Origin: Streptomyces sp. H27-C3
GTDB taxonomy: Bacteria; Actinomycetota; Actinomycetes; Streptomycetales; Streptomycetaceae
Direction: 5' to 3'
DNA: 64,000 nt
Assembly: GCF_030063415.1 (NCBI RefSeq)
Contig: NZ_JASITA010000035.1
Location: forward strand, 1-64,000
This document shows positions 1-8,634 of this stretch, in pieces. Under the pieces are notes generated by a model that did no database searches, had not been told where the DNA came from, and saw nothing but the letters and a program-made list of their open reading frames with translations. The stretch's first letter is position 1. Each line of letters begins with the position of its first letter. Both the position numbers and the translations under genes were made by a program.

Positions 1-26
1 GGGGAGGTCCGGGCGCGGCCGGGGGA

Positions 27-66
27 AACGAGGGGGGCGTGCTCCGCGGAGCACGCCCCCCTCGTT
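27..66. terminator. Perfect 40-nt palindrome, likely bidirectional terminator
   Basis: Two 20-nt arms are exact reverse complements with no spacer between them. The hairpin is very GC-rich and has no U tract, as is usual for Streptomyces terminators. It lies between whatever precedes the window and the small gene at 200, so it probably ends an upstream transcript. Confidence 0.75.
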
Positions 67-199
67 CATGGCCGGATGCGTACCTCTTTGTATAAAAGCG
101 TATTCACTGAGTGAGGGTCAGGCGTACGCTCGGGCATATGCGGATTGCGGTTTCCTGGGGATCCTTAGAGGTAAGTGCTCCGGCGGACGGAGGCGCACG

Positions 200-379
200 A
201 TGAACGACAGCGGCGCCGTACTCCCATGGCTGGTGATACGGCAGGACGACAGCGGCAACCGCTACCGGGTCGGCAGGTACGCCACCAAGATCGAGGCTCA
301 GAAGATCGCGGACAGCCTCGACGGCCGTGGGCACAAGCAGCTCTACTGGGTCGAACGCGTCGGCCAGAGCGTCCAGTAG
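200..379 (+). CDS. Small SPOR-like protein (59 aa)
   Basis: The short soluble product has no signal peptide or membrane segment. The pattern of a strand, then Arg-Val-Gly-Arg-Tyr, then a helix ending in a Leu-Asp-Gly-Arg-Gly turn resembles a single SPOR (peptidoglycan-binding) repeat. Very similar small proteins are common in Streptomyces and are usually annotated SPOR-domain, with no defined role. The ATG at 200 is chosen because a GGAGG sequence ends seven bases before it. An upstream in-frame start at 68 has no ribosome binding site and would begin inside the terminator hairpin. Function is inferred from fold resemblance only. Confidence 0.7.
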   Translation: MNDSGAVLPWLVIRQDDSGNRYRVGRYATKIEAQKIADSLDGRGHKQLYWVERVGQSVQ

Positions 380-484
380 GGCCTCCGGCGCGACTGACGG
401 CAGCTCCCGGTGCGAGCCCACCGGGAGCGCGTCCGGTGCGAGGTGGAGGAGAGCCCGGTGGCGCCCGCGACATAGGCTCCGCGC

Positions 485-904
485 ATGACTGATCGTGTCG
501 TGGTGGGCGCAGCCGTGTACGATCGGGGGCTGCTGCTGGCCGCGCGCCGCAGCGCCCCTCCCGAGCTGGCCGGCCGCTGGGAGCTTCCCGGCGGCAAGGT
601 GGAGCCCGGCGAGAGCGCCGAGCGGGCGCTCGTGCGCGAGCTGCGCGAAGAGCTCGGCGTCGAGGTGCGGCCGGTGGAGCGCATCCCCGGAGAGTGGCCC
701 CTGAAGCCCGGTCTTGTCCTCCAGGTGTGGACGGCCCGGCTGGTCTCCGGCACACCCCGGCCGCTCCAGGACCACGACGCGCTGCGCTGGCTCGCGCCGC
801 ACGAGGCGGCGGACGCGGTGGACTGGCTGGACCAGGACCGACCCGCGGTGGCCGAGGCGGTACTCCGCCTGAGTGCTCTCTCCGGACCGGCCGGCCAGGC
901 CTGA
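485..904 (+). CDS. Nudix hydrolase, MutT-like (139 aa)
   Basis: This is a Nudix hydrolase that would cleave a nucleoside diphosphate linked to another moiety. The full Nudix box is present at about residues 37-59 (GKVEPGESAERALVRELREE followed by LGV), including the REXXEE metal-binding core. The small size, close to that of MutT (about 130 aa), and the compact N-terminus favour a role in clearing oxidised (d)NTPs. Family members differ widely in substrate, so 8-oxo-dGTP is an inference. The gene stands alone between the SPOR-like gene and a regulatory ATPase and lacks obvious operon partners. Confidence 0.85.
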   Translation: MTDRVVVGAAVYDRGLLLAARRSAPPELAGRWELPGGKVEPGESAERALVRELREELGVEVRPVERIPGEWPLKPGLVLQVWTARLVSGTPRPLQDHDALRWLAPHEAADAVDWLDQDRPAVAEAVLRLSALSGPAGQA

Positions 905-1082
905 CCCCGCCCGGCGGACCGTCTTCGGGGCTGGCAGGGTGGGGGCGCGGGCCGTGTTCCCGCACGCCCTTCGTGCCCCGGTGCTTCCATTGCGGGGATT
1001 AACCCGGACCGTATATCGGGTATGTGCTGATTAACCCCCCGAAAAAGGACGCGGGCCGCGCTGTTTGTCTGGGATCTGGGAT

Positions 1083-1529
1083 GTGGTCGGCGTGATCGAC
1101 ACCGACGGCGACCGCGCCGAGTGGACCTTCCCTGCCGAGGCCGATGCCGTACGCACCGCGCGCCATGCCGTCCGTAACGCGCTGCGCGCCTGGGGCCTGC
1201 TGGACGCGGTCGGCGATATGACCGTTCTGTTGGTCAGCGAACTGGTGACCAACTCTTTGCGGTACGCATCGGGGCCCATCGGTGTCCGGCTGGTGCGGTG
1301 CGACCCTGCCGGGCTCCCTCCGGCCACCGGGCCCGTCCTGTTGGTCGAAGTGTCGGATCCGCTTCCGGATCCGCCCCTCGCGCGCCTCGCGGGCCCCGAT
1401 GACGAGGGAGGACGCGGGATGCAGCTGGTGGCCTGCTCCGCGCGGCGATGGGGCACACGTCTCGGCAGAACGGGCAAGACGGTGTGGTTCGAGCTGGCTC
1501 TGCCTGGTTACGACCTCACCCGCGATTGA
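1083..1529 (+). CDS. RsbW-like regulatory ATPase (anti-sigma/HATPase_c_2), 148 aa
   Basis: This is a stand-alone GHKL ATPase domain of the anti-sigma factor/serine kinase type. The N box is LVSELVTNSLRY and the second ATP-lid glycine motif is DEGGRGMQLV, followed by GKTVWFELALP. Streptomyces encode many such proteins, which typically bind sigma factors or anti-anti-sigma factors. The domain closely matches the C-terminal ATPase of the phosphatase gene just downstream, so the two may share a partner-switching pathway (inference). The start is uncertain: GTG at 1083 follows GGGA, while GTG at 1092 and TTG at 1065 are alternatives. The last six codons and the stop lie inside the terminal repeat of the element at 1512-1669, so the native C-terminus may have been replaced. 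Confidence 0.75.
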   Translation: MVGVIDTDGDRAEWTFPAEADAVRTARHAVRNALRAWGLLDAVGDMTVLLVSELVTNSLRYASGPIGVRLVRCDPAGLPPATGPVLLVEVSDPLPDPPLARLAGPDDEGGRGMQLVACSARRWGTRLGRTGKTVWFELALPGYDLTRD

Positions 1530-1669
1530 CAGTGGGAGAAGGAGCGACGTCTGGGGCCTTCGAATCCAAGGCGGAGGAGGGAGTGATGGCGGAGCCATCG
1601 CGACTGACGACAACGCCGGAGGCGGAGGTCCCAGGCGCCGCGACGCCGCTGCCAATCGTGGGTGAGGTC
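1512..1669 (+). mobile_element. MITE-like element, copy 1 (158 bp, TIR-bounded)
   Basis: The ends are GACCTCACCCGCGATTG (1512-1528) and CAATCGTGGGTGAGGTC (1653-1669). They form 17-bp terminal inverted repeats with one mismatch. The interior, with the core CAAGGCGGAGGAGGGAG and ACGACAACGCCGGAGGCGGA, matches the element at 35281-35439 in reverse orientation. TTA occurs one base outside each end, which suggests a 3-bp target duplication. It encodes nothing and is too short to be autonomous. It fills almost the whole gap between the ATPase and phosphatase genes. Confidence 0.7.
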
Positions 1670-1829
1670 GTTAGAAGAGTGAAGGGACAACGATCACCGC
1701 ACGGCCGCCTTTCCGGCCGAAAAGGAACGAGTCCGTGCTGTGATCGTGAACGCCGTGACGCTCGGGCCCGTAGTGCTGAATACTGCGGGAAGGACCGGTC
1801 CGGTGTGTTGAGCTGGAGGGGACGGTCGG

Positions 1830-4367
1830 GTGAACGAGATATCAGCGGCGGCGGGCGAAGCCATGTGGCAGAGCAGCCCGCCCGGCTCGATCTATGACTA
1901 CATCAAAGTCGCGTCCTTCTCGATCGGCCCCGACGGGCTCGTCGAGCAGTGGAGCAGGCGGGCCGAGGAGCTGTTCGGCCTGGCCGCACGCGATGTGGTG
2001 GGCAAGGATCCGGTCGAGGCCTTCATGCCGGCCGAGCTGCGCGTGCGCGGCCACCGCGAGGTCGCCGAGATTCTCGACGGCAAGGAATGGACCGGCCTCG
2101 TCCCGTTCCGTATGCCCGAGAGCGGGGGTGCGCACGGGATCGCGGAGATCTATGTGATGCCGAGCGAGACCTCGCACGGCGAGCGGGCGGCGCTGTGCAT
2201 CGTCGTCGACGTCCGCGCGCTGCGCCGGATCGAAACCGATCTCGCTTCTTCGCAGGCCATTTTCGGCCAATCTCCCTTCGGCTTCCTCCTGTTCGGTACG
2301 GACCTCACCGTGCAGCGCGCCAACAAGCGGTTCGCCACCGTCTTCGGCGGCGGTGTGGAGGACCACCGGGGCCGCACCGTCCACGACTACCTCTCCCCGC
2401 CCGAGGCCGTGCGGATGACCGCCGCACTCCAACGGGTCCTGGAGACCGGCGAGTCCGTCACCGACATGCAGATCATCGGCGTCATCCCCGGCAGCACGGA
2501 ACGCAGGCACTGGTCGGTCAACCTCTACCGGGTGCACAGCGGTGCGGGCCGACCCATCGGCGTCGCCGGCCTCTCCATCGATGTGACCCGCCGCCACACG
2601 GCCGCCCGCGAGGCCGCCGACGCCCGGCGCAACCTGGCCCTGCTGAACGAGGCGGGCGCCCGCATCGGGAACTCCCTCGACCTGGAGACCACCGCCCGCG
2701 AACTCCTCGACGTGGCCGTCCCCGGCTTCTGCGACCTCGCCTCCGTCGACCTCTACCAAGGCCTGCTGGCCGGTGACGAGGCCCCGCCCGGCCTGGCCGA
2801 CGGCAGCGCGGAGCTGCGCCGGGTGGCCTTCGCCAGCGCCGTGTCCGACGGCCCGCTGGTCGCCCCGGGCTGCGTCGCCGAGGGTGAGGAGCCCGAGCCC
2901 ACCGAGGTCGGCTCCGTCCACCGCTACCCGTTCAACTCGCCCTGTGCGGACGCCCTGCGCACCGCCCGCGTCCAGGTGGTGCCCGGCCGGGACGGCAGCC
3001 TGATCCAGTCGACGCTCGCCGTGCCGATGGTCGCCCACGACACGGTCGTCGGCCTGGTCCAGTTCTCCCGTACGAAGGGCAGCGAGCCCTTCGGGGAGCG
3101 CGACCGCGCACTCGCCGTCGAGCTCGCCGCCCGCGCCGCCGTCTGCATCGACAACGCACGCCTGTACCGGCGCGAGCACGAGCGGGCCCTCATCCTGCAA
3201 CGCAGCCTGCTGCCGCCGGGCGACCCGGAGGCAGCAGGCCTCGACATCGCGTGCCGCTACCTGCCGGGCAACACGGCGACCGAGGTCGGTGGCGACTGGT
3301 TCGACGTCATCGAGCTGCCGGGACACCGCACGGCCCTGGTGGTCGGCGACGTGATGGGCCGCGGCCTGCGCGCCGCTGTCGCCATGGGCGAACTGCGCAC
3401 CGCGGTAAGGACACTGGCGCTGCTCGACCTGGAGCCCGCCGAGGTGCTCTCGGCGCTCGACGAGATCGCCCGCGGCCTGGGCACGCCCAGCGGCGCCCAG
3501 CACGCCTCGCGCGCCACCCACAAGGCACGCGAGGCCGACCTGTCGGAGGTCTACCTCGCGACCTGTGTGTACGCCGTCTACGACCCGGTCACGCGTCGAT
3601 GTACGTTCGCCAACGCGGGCCACCTGCCGCCCGTCCTGGTCGAGCCCGGCGAAGAGGCGCTGCTGCTCGACGTACCACCGGGTATGCCGCTCGGGGTGGG
3701 CGGCGAGCCCTTCGAGGAGGTCGAGGTCGAGGTGCCCGAGGGCGCCCTGCTCGCGCTCTACACGGACGGGCTCGTCGAGTCGCGGGACCATCCGCTCGAC
3801 GAGGGACTGCGGGCCTTCCGCGCGGCCCTCACCGACCCGGTCCGCCCGCTGGAGGACGTCTGCGACCACGTCCTGAACACCCTCGACACCCGGCACGGCG
3901 AGGACGACATCGCCCTGTTGATGGCCCGCATACAGGGGCTGCCCGCCGAGGCCGTCGGCGACTGGCAGCTGCCGCGGGAGCCCCGCTCGGTGGGCCGGGC
4001 GCGCGAGCTGGCACGGGCGCAGCTGGTCACCTGGCACATCGAAGACCTGGTGGACACCACTGAACTCCTGGTCAGCGAGCTGGTCACCAACGCCCTGCGG
4101 TACGGCGAGGGCGAGATCAGGCTCCGGCTGCTGCGCGATCGCACGCTGGTCTGCGAGGTGTGGGACGGGGGCCTGGTCCAGCCCCGCCGGCGGCGCGCGC
4201 GCGTCACCGACGAGGGCGGGCGCGGGCTGCAGCTGGTCGAGCTGCTCAGCGCGGCCTGGGGCTCACGGCGGACACCGCGCGGCAAAACGGTCTGGTTCGA
4301 ACTCGCCCTGCCGAACGGGAGGCCGAAGGGCGAGCCGAGCGTGGAGCAGCTGCTGAGCATGTACTAG
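1830..4367 (+). CDS. PAS-PAS-GAF-SpoIIE phosphatase with C-terminal HATPase (845 aa)
   Basis: A multidomain PP2C-type serine/threonine phosphatase predicted to act on anti-anti-sigma factors in partner switching. Two PAS domains occupy about residues 25-140 and 145-260, and a GAF domain about 275-450. The SpoIIE phosphatase domain covers about 465-690, with metal-binding GGDWFD, GDVMGRG and LYTDGLVESR. An RsbW-like ATPase covers about 700-830, with LLVSELVTNALRY and DEGGRGLQLVE. Phosphatase and kinase-like domains in one chain are typical of Streptomyces sensors of this family. The GTG at 1830 follows GGAGGGG. There is no membrane segment, so signals (ligand, redox or light) would be cytosolic. 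Ligand and target are unknown. Confidence 0.9.
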   Translation: MNEISAAAGEAMWQSSPPGSIYDYIKVASFSIGPDGLVEQWSRRAEELFGLAARDVVGKDPVEAFMPAELRVRGHREVAEILDGKEWTGLVPFRMPESGGAHGIAEIYVMPSETSHGERAALCIVVDVRALRRIETDLASSQAIFGQSPFGFLLFGTDLTVQRANKRFATVFGGGVEDHRGRTVHDYLSPPEAVRMTAALQRVLETGESVTDMQIIGVIPGSTERRHWSVNLYRVHSGAGRPIGVAGLSIDVTRRHTAAREAADARRNLALLNEAGARIGNSLDLETTARELLDVAVPGFCDLASVDLYQGLLAGDEAPPGLADGSAELRRVAFASAVSDGPLVAPGCVAEGEEPEPTEVGSVHRYPFNSPCADALRTARVQVVPGRDGSLIQSTLAVPMVAHDTVVGLVQFSRTKGSEPFGERDRALAVELAARAAVCIDNARLYRREHERALILQRSLLPPGDPEAAGLDIACRYLPGNTATEVGGDWFDVIELPGHRTALVVGDVMGRGLRAAVAMGELRTAVRTLALLDLEPAEVLSALDEIARGLGTPSGAQHASRATHKAREADLSEVYLATCVYAVYDPVTRRCTFANAGHLPPVLVEPGEEALLLDVPPGMPLGVGGEPFEEVEVEVPEGALLALYTDGLVESRDHPLDEGLRAFRAALTDPVRPLEDVCDHVLNTLDTRHGEDDIALLMARIQGLPAEAVGDWQLPREPRSVGRARELARAQLVTWHIEDLVDTTELLVSELVTNALRYGEGEIRLRLLRDRTLVCEVWDGGLVQPRRRRARVTDEGGRGLQLVELLSAAWGSRRTPRGKTVWFELALPNGRPKGEPSVEQLLSMY

Positions 4368-4516
4368 GCCGATGCGGGCCTAGAAGGCCGATGAAGATCT
4401 TGCTCCGGCCACCCGGATCACCCCGGATTGCCAGTAAATGTCCATCCCGTCGAACTGGTGTGATACGGGCGTGATTTCAAGATCTTCAGGACACTGCTAG
4501 AGGGGTCCGCCGGGCT

Positions 4517-5227
4517 CTACTCGCCCTTCAGCGCGGCCAGCCGCGCCTCGATCTCCGCGCCGTCGCCGAGGCTGTCCAGCTGCTCGAACTGGGCGTCCAG
4601 GGAGGAGGCGGCCAGCTCCTGCTTGCCCATCGCCCTGGCCTCCTCACGGCGCACCTTGTCCTCGAAGCGGCCCAGTTCACTCGTCGGGTCGAGCACGTTG
4701 ATGTTCTTGACGGCGTCCATCATCTGGTTCTGCGCCTGGGCGGACTTCGCGCGGGCCACCAGCTCGTCACGCTTCGACGTCAGCTCGCCGAGCTTGGTCC
4801 GCATCTGGTCGAGACCCGTCTTGAGCCGGTCGACGACCTCCGTCTGCGAGGCGATGGTCGGCTCGGCCGTCTTCGCCTCCTTCTCGGACTGCAACTGCCG
4901 CTGGAGAGCCACCTTGGCGAGGTTGTCGAAGGTGTCCGCCTCCGCCGCCGAACCGGAGGTGCGCAGCCCGTCGGCCTTCTTGCTGGCGGCGAGCGCCTTG
5001 CCGCCCCACTCGGCCGCCGCGTCCACGTCCTCGCGGTGGTCCTGCTCCAGGAGCCGCAGATTGCCGATGGTCGACGAGACGGCCTCCTCGGCCTCGGCGA
5101 TGTTGTTGGTGTAGTCGCGGATCAGCTGGTCCAGCATCTTCTGCGGGTCCTCGGCCTGATCGATGAGGGCGTTGATGTTGGCCTTCGCCAGCTGGGTCAC
5201 ACGGCCTAGGATGGTCTGCTTCGACAT
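4517..5227 (-). CDS. pspA: PspA/IM30 family envelope-stress protein (236 aa)
   Basis: An almost entirely helical coiled-coil protein beginning MSKQTILGRVTQLAKANINA, typical of the actinobacterial PspA/Vipp1 family. Members bind stressed inner membrane and limit proton leakage. The amphipathic N-terminal helix and the family-typical segment around the D-P-x-K-M/L-L-x-Q motif (about residues 27-40) are visible. The ATG at 5227 has an AAGGAG site upstream. A longer frame to 5296 lacks one. There is no pspF, pspB or pspC here, so regulation must differ from E. coli. The TPM-domain gene directly upstream on the same strand is a frequent actinobacterial neighbour and may act with it at the membrane. 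Confidence 0.9.
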   Translation of the reverse strand: MSKQTILGRVTQLAKANINALIDQAEDPQKMLDQLIRDYTNNIAEAEEAVSSTIGNLRLLEQDHREDVDAAAEWGGKALAASKKADGLRTSGSAAEADTFDNLAKVALQRQLQSEKEAKTAEPTIASQTEVVDRLKTGLDQMRTKLGELTSKRDELVARAKSAQAQNQMMDAVKNINVLDPTSELGRFEDKVRREEARAMGKQELAASSLDAQFEQLDSLGDGAEIEARLAALKGE

Positions 5228-5317
5228 GGGACGACTCCTTGTACGGGCCCAGGGGCCTATGGATACGGGCACTGCTAAGCGCATTGATTCGGGCACTGGT
5301 ACGGGTACTGGTACGGG

Positions 5318-7405
5318 TCAGAACCGGCCGCCGCCGCCCCTTCGGCCTCGCGTGCCCCCGCCGCCGAAACTGCCGGGTCCGCCGCCCTGACCGAAGCCGC
5401 CCCCGAAACCTCCGCCGAAGCCGCCGCCCCGGCCGCCTCCGCCGCCGCCGAGGATCCCGCCGAGGATGATCCCGCCGAGCACCGCGCCGTTCAGGCCGCC
5501 GCCCCCGCCTCCTCCGCCGCGTCCGCCGTACGGGTCGTCGTACCCCCGTACGTCCTGCTCCGCGAGGCTCTGCGCCTGCCGGGCCAGGGCATCCGCCTGC
5601 TGGGCCTCCGCCAGCGCGGCCTGCGCGTCCGGAGCCGCGGCGGACTGTTCGAGGTGGCGCTGGGCCTCCGCGAGGCGGGTGCGGGCCTGGCTGCCCACCG
5701 CTCCGCGATGCGTGGTGATGTAGTCGGCGGCGGCCCCGATGGAGGCGCGGGCGCCGAGCGTGGCCTGGTCGAGCAGGGCGCGTGCGCGCTGCCCGGCGGA
5801 CTCGCGCTCCCTGGCCCCCGCCAGCGCCTCGTCCAGCGCGCCGTCGGCCTCATCCACCCGGCGCAGCGCGTCGATGGGGTCGTACCTGCCGGACTGCTCC
5901 TCCTGGCGTACGTCGGCGACGACGGCCTCCGCGCGGGCGATGCGCCCCTGGAGGTCGGCCGTGGAGTTGCCCTCGCCGCTGCCCTGGAGGAGGCCGCGCG
6001 CGTCGGCGAGGTCGGTCTCCGTCTCGGTGAGCGCGCCGGGCAGCTTGCCCGCCGCCTCGGCGAGTTCCCGCGCGCGGCGGTCCACGGCGTCGATGAGTGT
6101 GGCCGCCTGGCCGACGGCGCCCTCGGCGGCCCGTACGTAGACGGCCGCCCGGCCCGTGTCGCCCGCGTCGAGCGCCTGCCGGGCCTGGTCGAGGCTGCCG
6201 GTCACGAAGACGAGCCGGTCCTTGGCCTGTTCGGCGTGGCCGGCGATGGGCGCGGCGGCGGAGTCCGCGTACCGCGTCCGCATCGCGGTCAGCGTGGCCT
6301 CCGCGATGCCCACGCGCCCGGTGAGGTCGTGGAAGGACTCCTCGGTGGCGGCCAGCGCGCCGGGGGCGTTCTTCTCCAGGTCGCGCAGCTGGTCGAAGGC
6401 GTCGGACTCGGAGTCGAGACGACGGCTGGCCGCCGTGCAGCGGGTGATGATCTCGTCGAGCATGTGCCTGCGGGTCTCGTCGTCCTCCGGGTGGGCGTCG
6501 TCTAGCTGCTGGCGCAGCCGGAAGGCAGCGGTCAGTTCGCCCTTGGAGTACGCGAGGGCCGCGGCGAAGGGCTGCGCGGCCTCCTCGCCGAACTGGGCCG
6601 AGGCGAAGCCCAGTTCGTCCTCGCTGGTGCGTACGGCGTCATCCGTCTCGACGAGCGTCTGCTTGGCCCGGGAATCGAGCTCGGGCAACGGCGTCGGCGC
6701 CTTCGGTTCGGCTGCCCAGCCACCGGCAGTGGTGCCGGTCGTGGCCCCGGTCGTGCCGCGCCGCTTGCGGCGGCTGTACGCGTATGCCGCCACCGCGCCG
6801 GCGCCGCCGACCGCGATGATCGGCACCGCCAGGTCCGCAGCGCTGTTCTCGCCGCCACTGCCACCACCGGGATCGGCCTCGCCGGGGGTGACGGCGGGCG
6901 CGGGTACGGGATCGCCGGCGAGTACCGCGTCGTATCCGTCGGCTGCGCCGATCGCCGCGCCCGCCCAGTCGTTCTCCTTGAGCGCGGGCTCCACGGCGGT
7001 CCTGGCGACGTCGGCGAGCTGGGCGTCGGTGAGGCGCGAGTCCTGGTCGACGGAGTAGGCGTACTGCCGGTCGTGGGTGGCCACGGCGAGCAGCACGTCG
7101 TCGCGGCCCAGTCCGCTGCGCCCGGCGGTGCTGTCGGCCCAGCTCTGCGCGGACTTTCCGGAGAAGTCACGGACGTACGCGACGAAGAGCTGAAGGCGGC
7201 GGTCGTCGTAGAGCCGGTCCAGGGCGCGAACGGTGTCGTTCCTGCGGTCGCCCAGCGCGCCCACCTTGTCGGTGATCTGGCCCTCGCGCGACAGGACGAC
7301 GGGGTCCTCGGCGCGGGCGCCCCGGTCGGCGGGCACCGCGAGCCACCCCGCCGCCAGGACGGACACGGCAAGGAAAGTCCCGGTTCGGCTCAGCAGCAGC
7401 GTCAC
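5318..7405 (-). CDS. TPM-domain exported membrane protein with coiled coil and Gly-rich tail (695 aa)
   Basis: An N-terminal signal sequence ends near GARA-ED (about residue 32). It is followed by a TPM (TLP18.3/Psb32/MOLO-1) domain at about 37-160, a Pro/Gly linker and one membrane segment at about 190-212 ending in RRKRR. A long Ala/Glu/Arg-rich helical region covers about 240-600, and the last ~55 residues are a GGxGGG-rich tail. The TPM domain should face outside and the coiled-coil part the cytoplasm, where it could meet PspA. TPM proteins in other bacteria are linked to membrane-stress complexes, but the biochemical role is unknown. The GTG start at 7405 has no clear ribosome site and is fixed mainly by the signal peptide. 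Confidence 0.85.
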   Translation of the reverse strand: MTLLLSRTGTFLAVSVLAAGWLAVPADRGARAEDPVVLSREGQITDKVGALGDRRNDTVRALDRLYDDRRLQLFVAYVRDFSGKSAQSWADSTAGRSGLGRDDVLLAVATHDRQYAYSVDQDSRLTDAQLADVARTAVEPALKENDWAGAAIGAADGYDAVLAGDPVPAPAVTPGEADPGGGSGGENSAADLAVPIIAVGGAGAVAAYAYSRRKRRGTTGATTGTTAGGWAAEPKAPTPLPELDSRAKQTLVETDDAVRTSEDELGFASAQFGEEAAQPFAAALAYSKGELTAAFRLRQQLDDAHPEDDETRRHMLDEIITRCTAASRRLDSESDAFDQLRDLEKNAPGALAATEESFHDLTGRVGIAEATLTAMRTRYADSAAAPIAGHAEQAKDRLVFVTGSLDQARQALDAGDTGRAAVYVRAAEGAVGQAATLIDAVDRRARELAEAAGKLPGALTETETDLADARGLLQGSGEGNSTADLQGRIARAEAVVADVRQEEQSGRYDPIDALRRVDEADGALDEALAGARERESAGQRARALLDQATLGARASIGAAADYITTHRGAVGSQARTRLAEAQRHLEQSAAAPDAQAALAEAQQADALARQAQSLAEQDVRGYDDPYGGRGGGGGGGGLNGAVLGGIILGGILGGGGGGRGGGFGGGFGGGFGQGGGPGSFGGGGTRGRRGGGGRF

Positions 7406-7550
7406 GTTTACGAGGTTATGTCCGTGCTGCCGGGCCCGCGACCGGAACCGATCACCGGCGTCGCCGCGTCCGTCCCCACGATGTCGTCAAGCGTAGGACG
7501 GCTGTACGAACGAAGCCCGTCCGGCGCGCATCAACCGAACGGGGAGCGGC

Positions 7551-8591
7551 ATGGGACGCACGGACACACTCGCGAGGCGCTGGCGCGGTCCGCGCCTGAA
7601 GTGGCCCAAACGCGTGGCCCTCACGCTGGTTCCGCTGCTTGTCGTCCCGCTGCTCACCGCCGGTGTCTCGCTGCGCTTCAACTACGCGGGCGACTACGAG
7701 GACGGCACCCGCACCCGCGGGCGCGACGCGATCTGGCTCGGTCACGCCTGGGTCGACGGACGCAGGAAGGACGCCGACCTCACCGCGTTCGCCGCCCGGA
7801 TCAAGGGCACGGGCATCAAGGATCTGTACGTCCACGCGGGCCCCCTGGAGCACGACGGGACGCTGCCCGCGTCGGCGTACCCGCGCGCACGGTGGCTGGT
7901 GGACGCCGTGCACCGCGAGATGCCCGGCGTACGGGTGCAGGCCTGGCTCGGCGACAGGCTGGCCACCGAGGAGCCCGACGGGATGAGGCCGGCCGACGCG
8001 GACACCCGGGCGGCCGTGGTGCGCTCGACCGGCCAGATCCTGGACGCGGGCTTCGACGGTGTCCACTTCGATCTGGAGCCGCTGCTCTCCGACGACCGTG
8101 ACTATCTGTCGCTCCTGGACGATCTGGGCGACCTGACGAGGGCCAGAAAGGCGCCGCTGTCCGTCGCAGCCCACCAGATCGACCCGCTGCCCGCCCTGCA
8201 CTCCGTCAACGGCGTGGTCTCCGGCCGGGAGAAGTGGTGGTCGCAGGCGTTCTTCGCCGAAGTGGCCCGCAGGGTCGACCAGATCGCCGTGATGTCGTAC
8301 GACACCTGGATGCCCCTGGAGAGCGTGTACGGCGGCTACGTCGCCCAGCAGACCTCCCTCGCTCTGGAGGTCACGCCCGAGGGGACGGACCTGCTGATGG
8401 GGCTGCCGTTCTTCCACGAGGACGACCTCGGGCACCACGAGAACGCCGAGACCGTCGCGGCGGCGGTCCGTGGCGCCAGACTGGGCCTGGGGCGCACGGA
8501 CCGCGACCGCGAGCGGTTCGGGGTGGCGCTGTACGTCGACTTCGCGGCGACGGAGGCCGACTGGGCGGCGTACCGTGCAGGCTGGAACTGA
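7551..8591 (+). CDS. Membrane-anchored GH18-like TIM-barrel protein (346 aa)
   Basis: I do not know a named homologue. A single N-terminal membrane segment (about residues 24-42) precedes an extracytoplasmic domain resembling a GH18 chitinase/hydrolase barrel. The segment AGFDGVHFDLEP (about 165-176) resembles the GH18 DxxDxDxE catalytic signature and ends in the expected Glu. IAVMSYDTW resembles the later barrel strand with the substrate-contacting Tyr-Asp pair. A glycan-binding or glycan-cleaving envelope role is inferred. The ATG at 7551 follows GGGGAG. It is divergent from the TPM gene and convergent with the glycoamylase remnant. Confidence 0.65.
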   Translation: MGRTDTLARRWRGPRLKWPKRVALTLVPLLVVPLLTAGVSLRFNYAGDYEDGTRTRGRDAIWLGHAWVDGRRKDADLTAFAARIKGTGIKDLYVHAGPLEHDGTLPASAYPRARWLVDAVHREMPGVRVQAWLGDRLATEEPDGMRPADADTRAAVVRSTGQILDAGFDGVHFDLEPLLSDDRDYLSLLDDLGDLTRARKAPLSVAAHQIDPLPALHSVNGVVSGREKWWSQAFFAEVARRVDQIAVMSYDTWMPLESVYGGYVAQQTSLALEVTPEGTDLLMGLPFFHEDDLGHHENAETVAAAVRGARLGLGRTDRDRERFGVALYVDFAATEADWAAYRAGWN

Positions 8592-8634
8592 CCCGGGGCG
8601 CGGGAGGTCCGCATCGGATCGGGTCCGCGCCGGC

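Noticed and set aside
1842..4037. Long open frame antisense to the SpoIIE phosphatase gene
   Set aside because: High-GC DNA keeps antisense frames open; the product is composition-biased with no domain, while the plus strand shows a complete multidomain protein.
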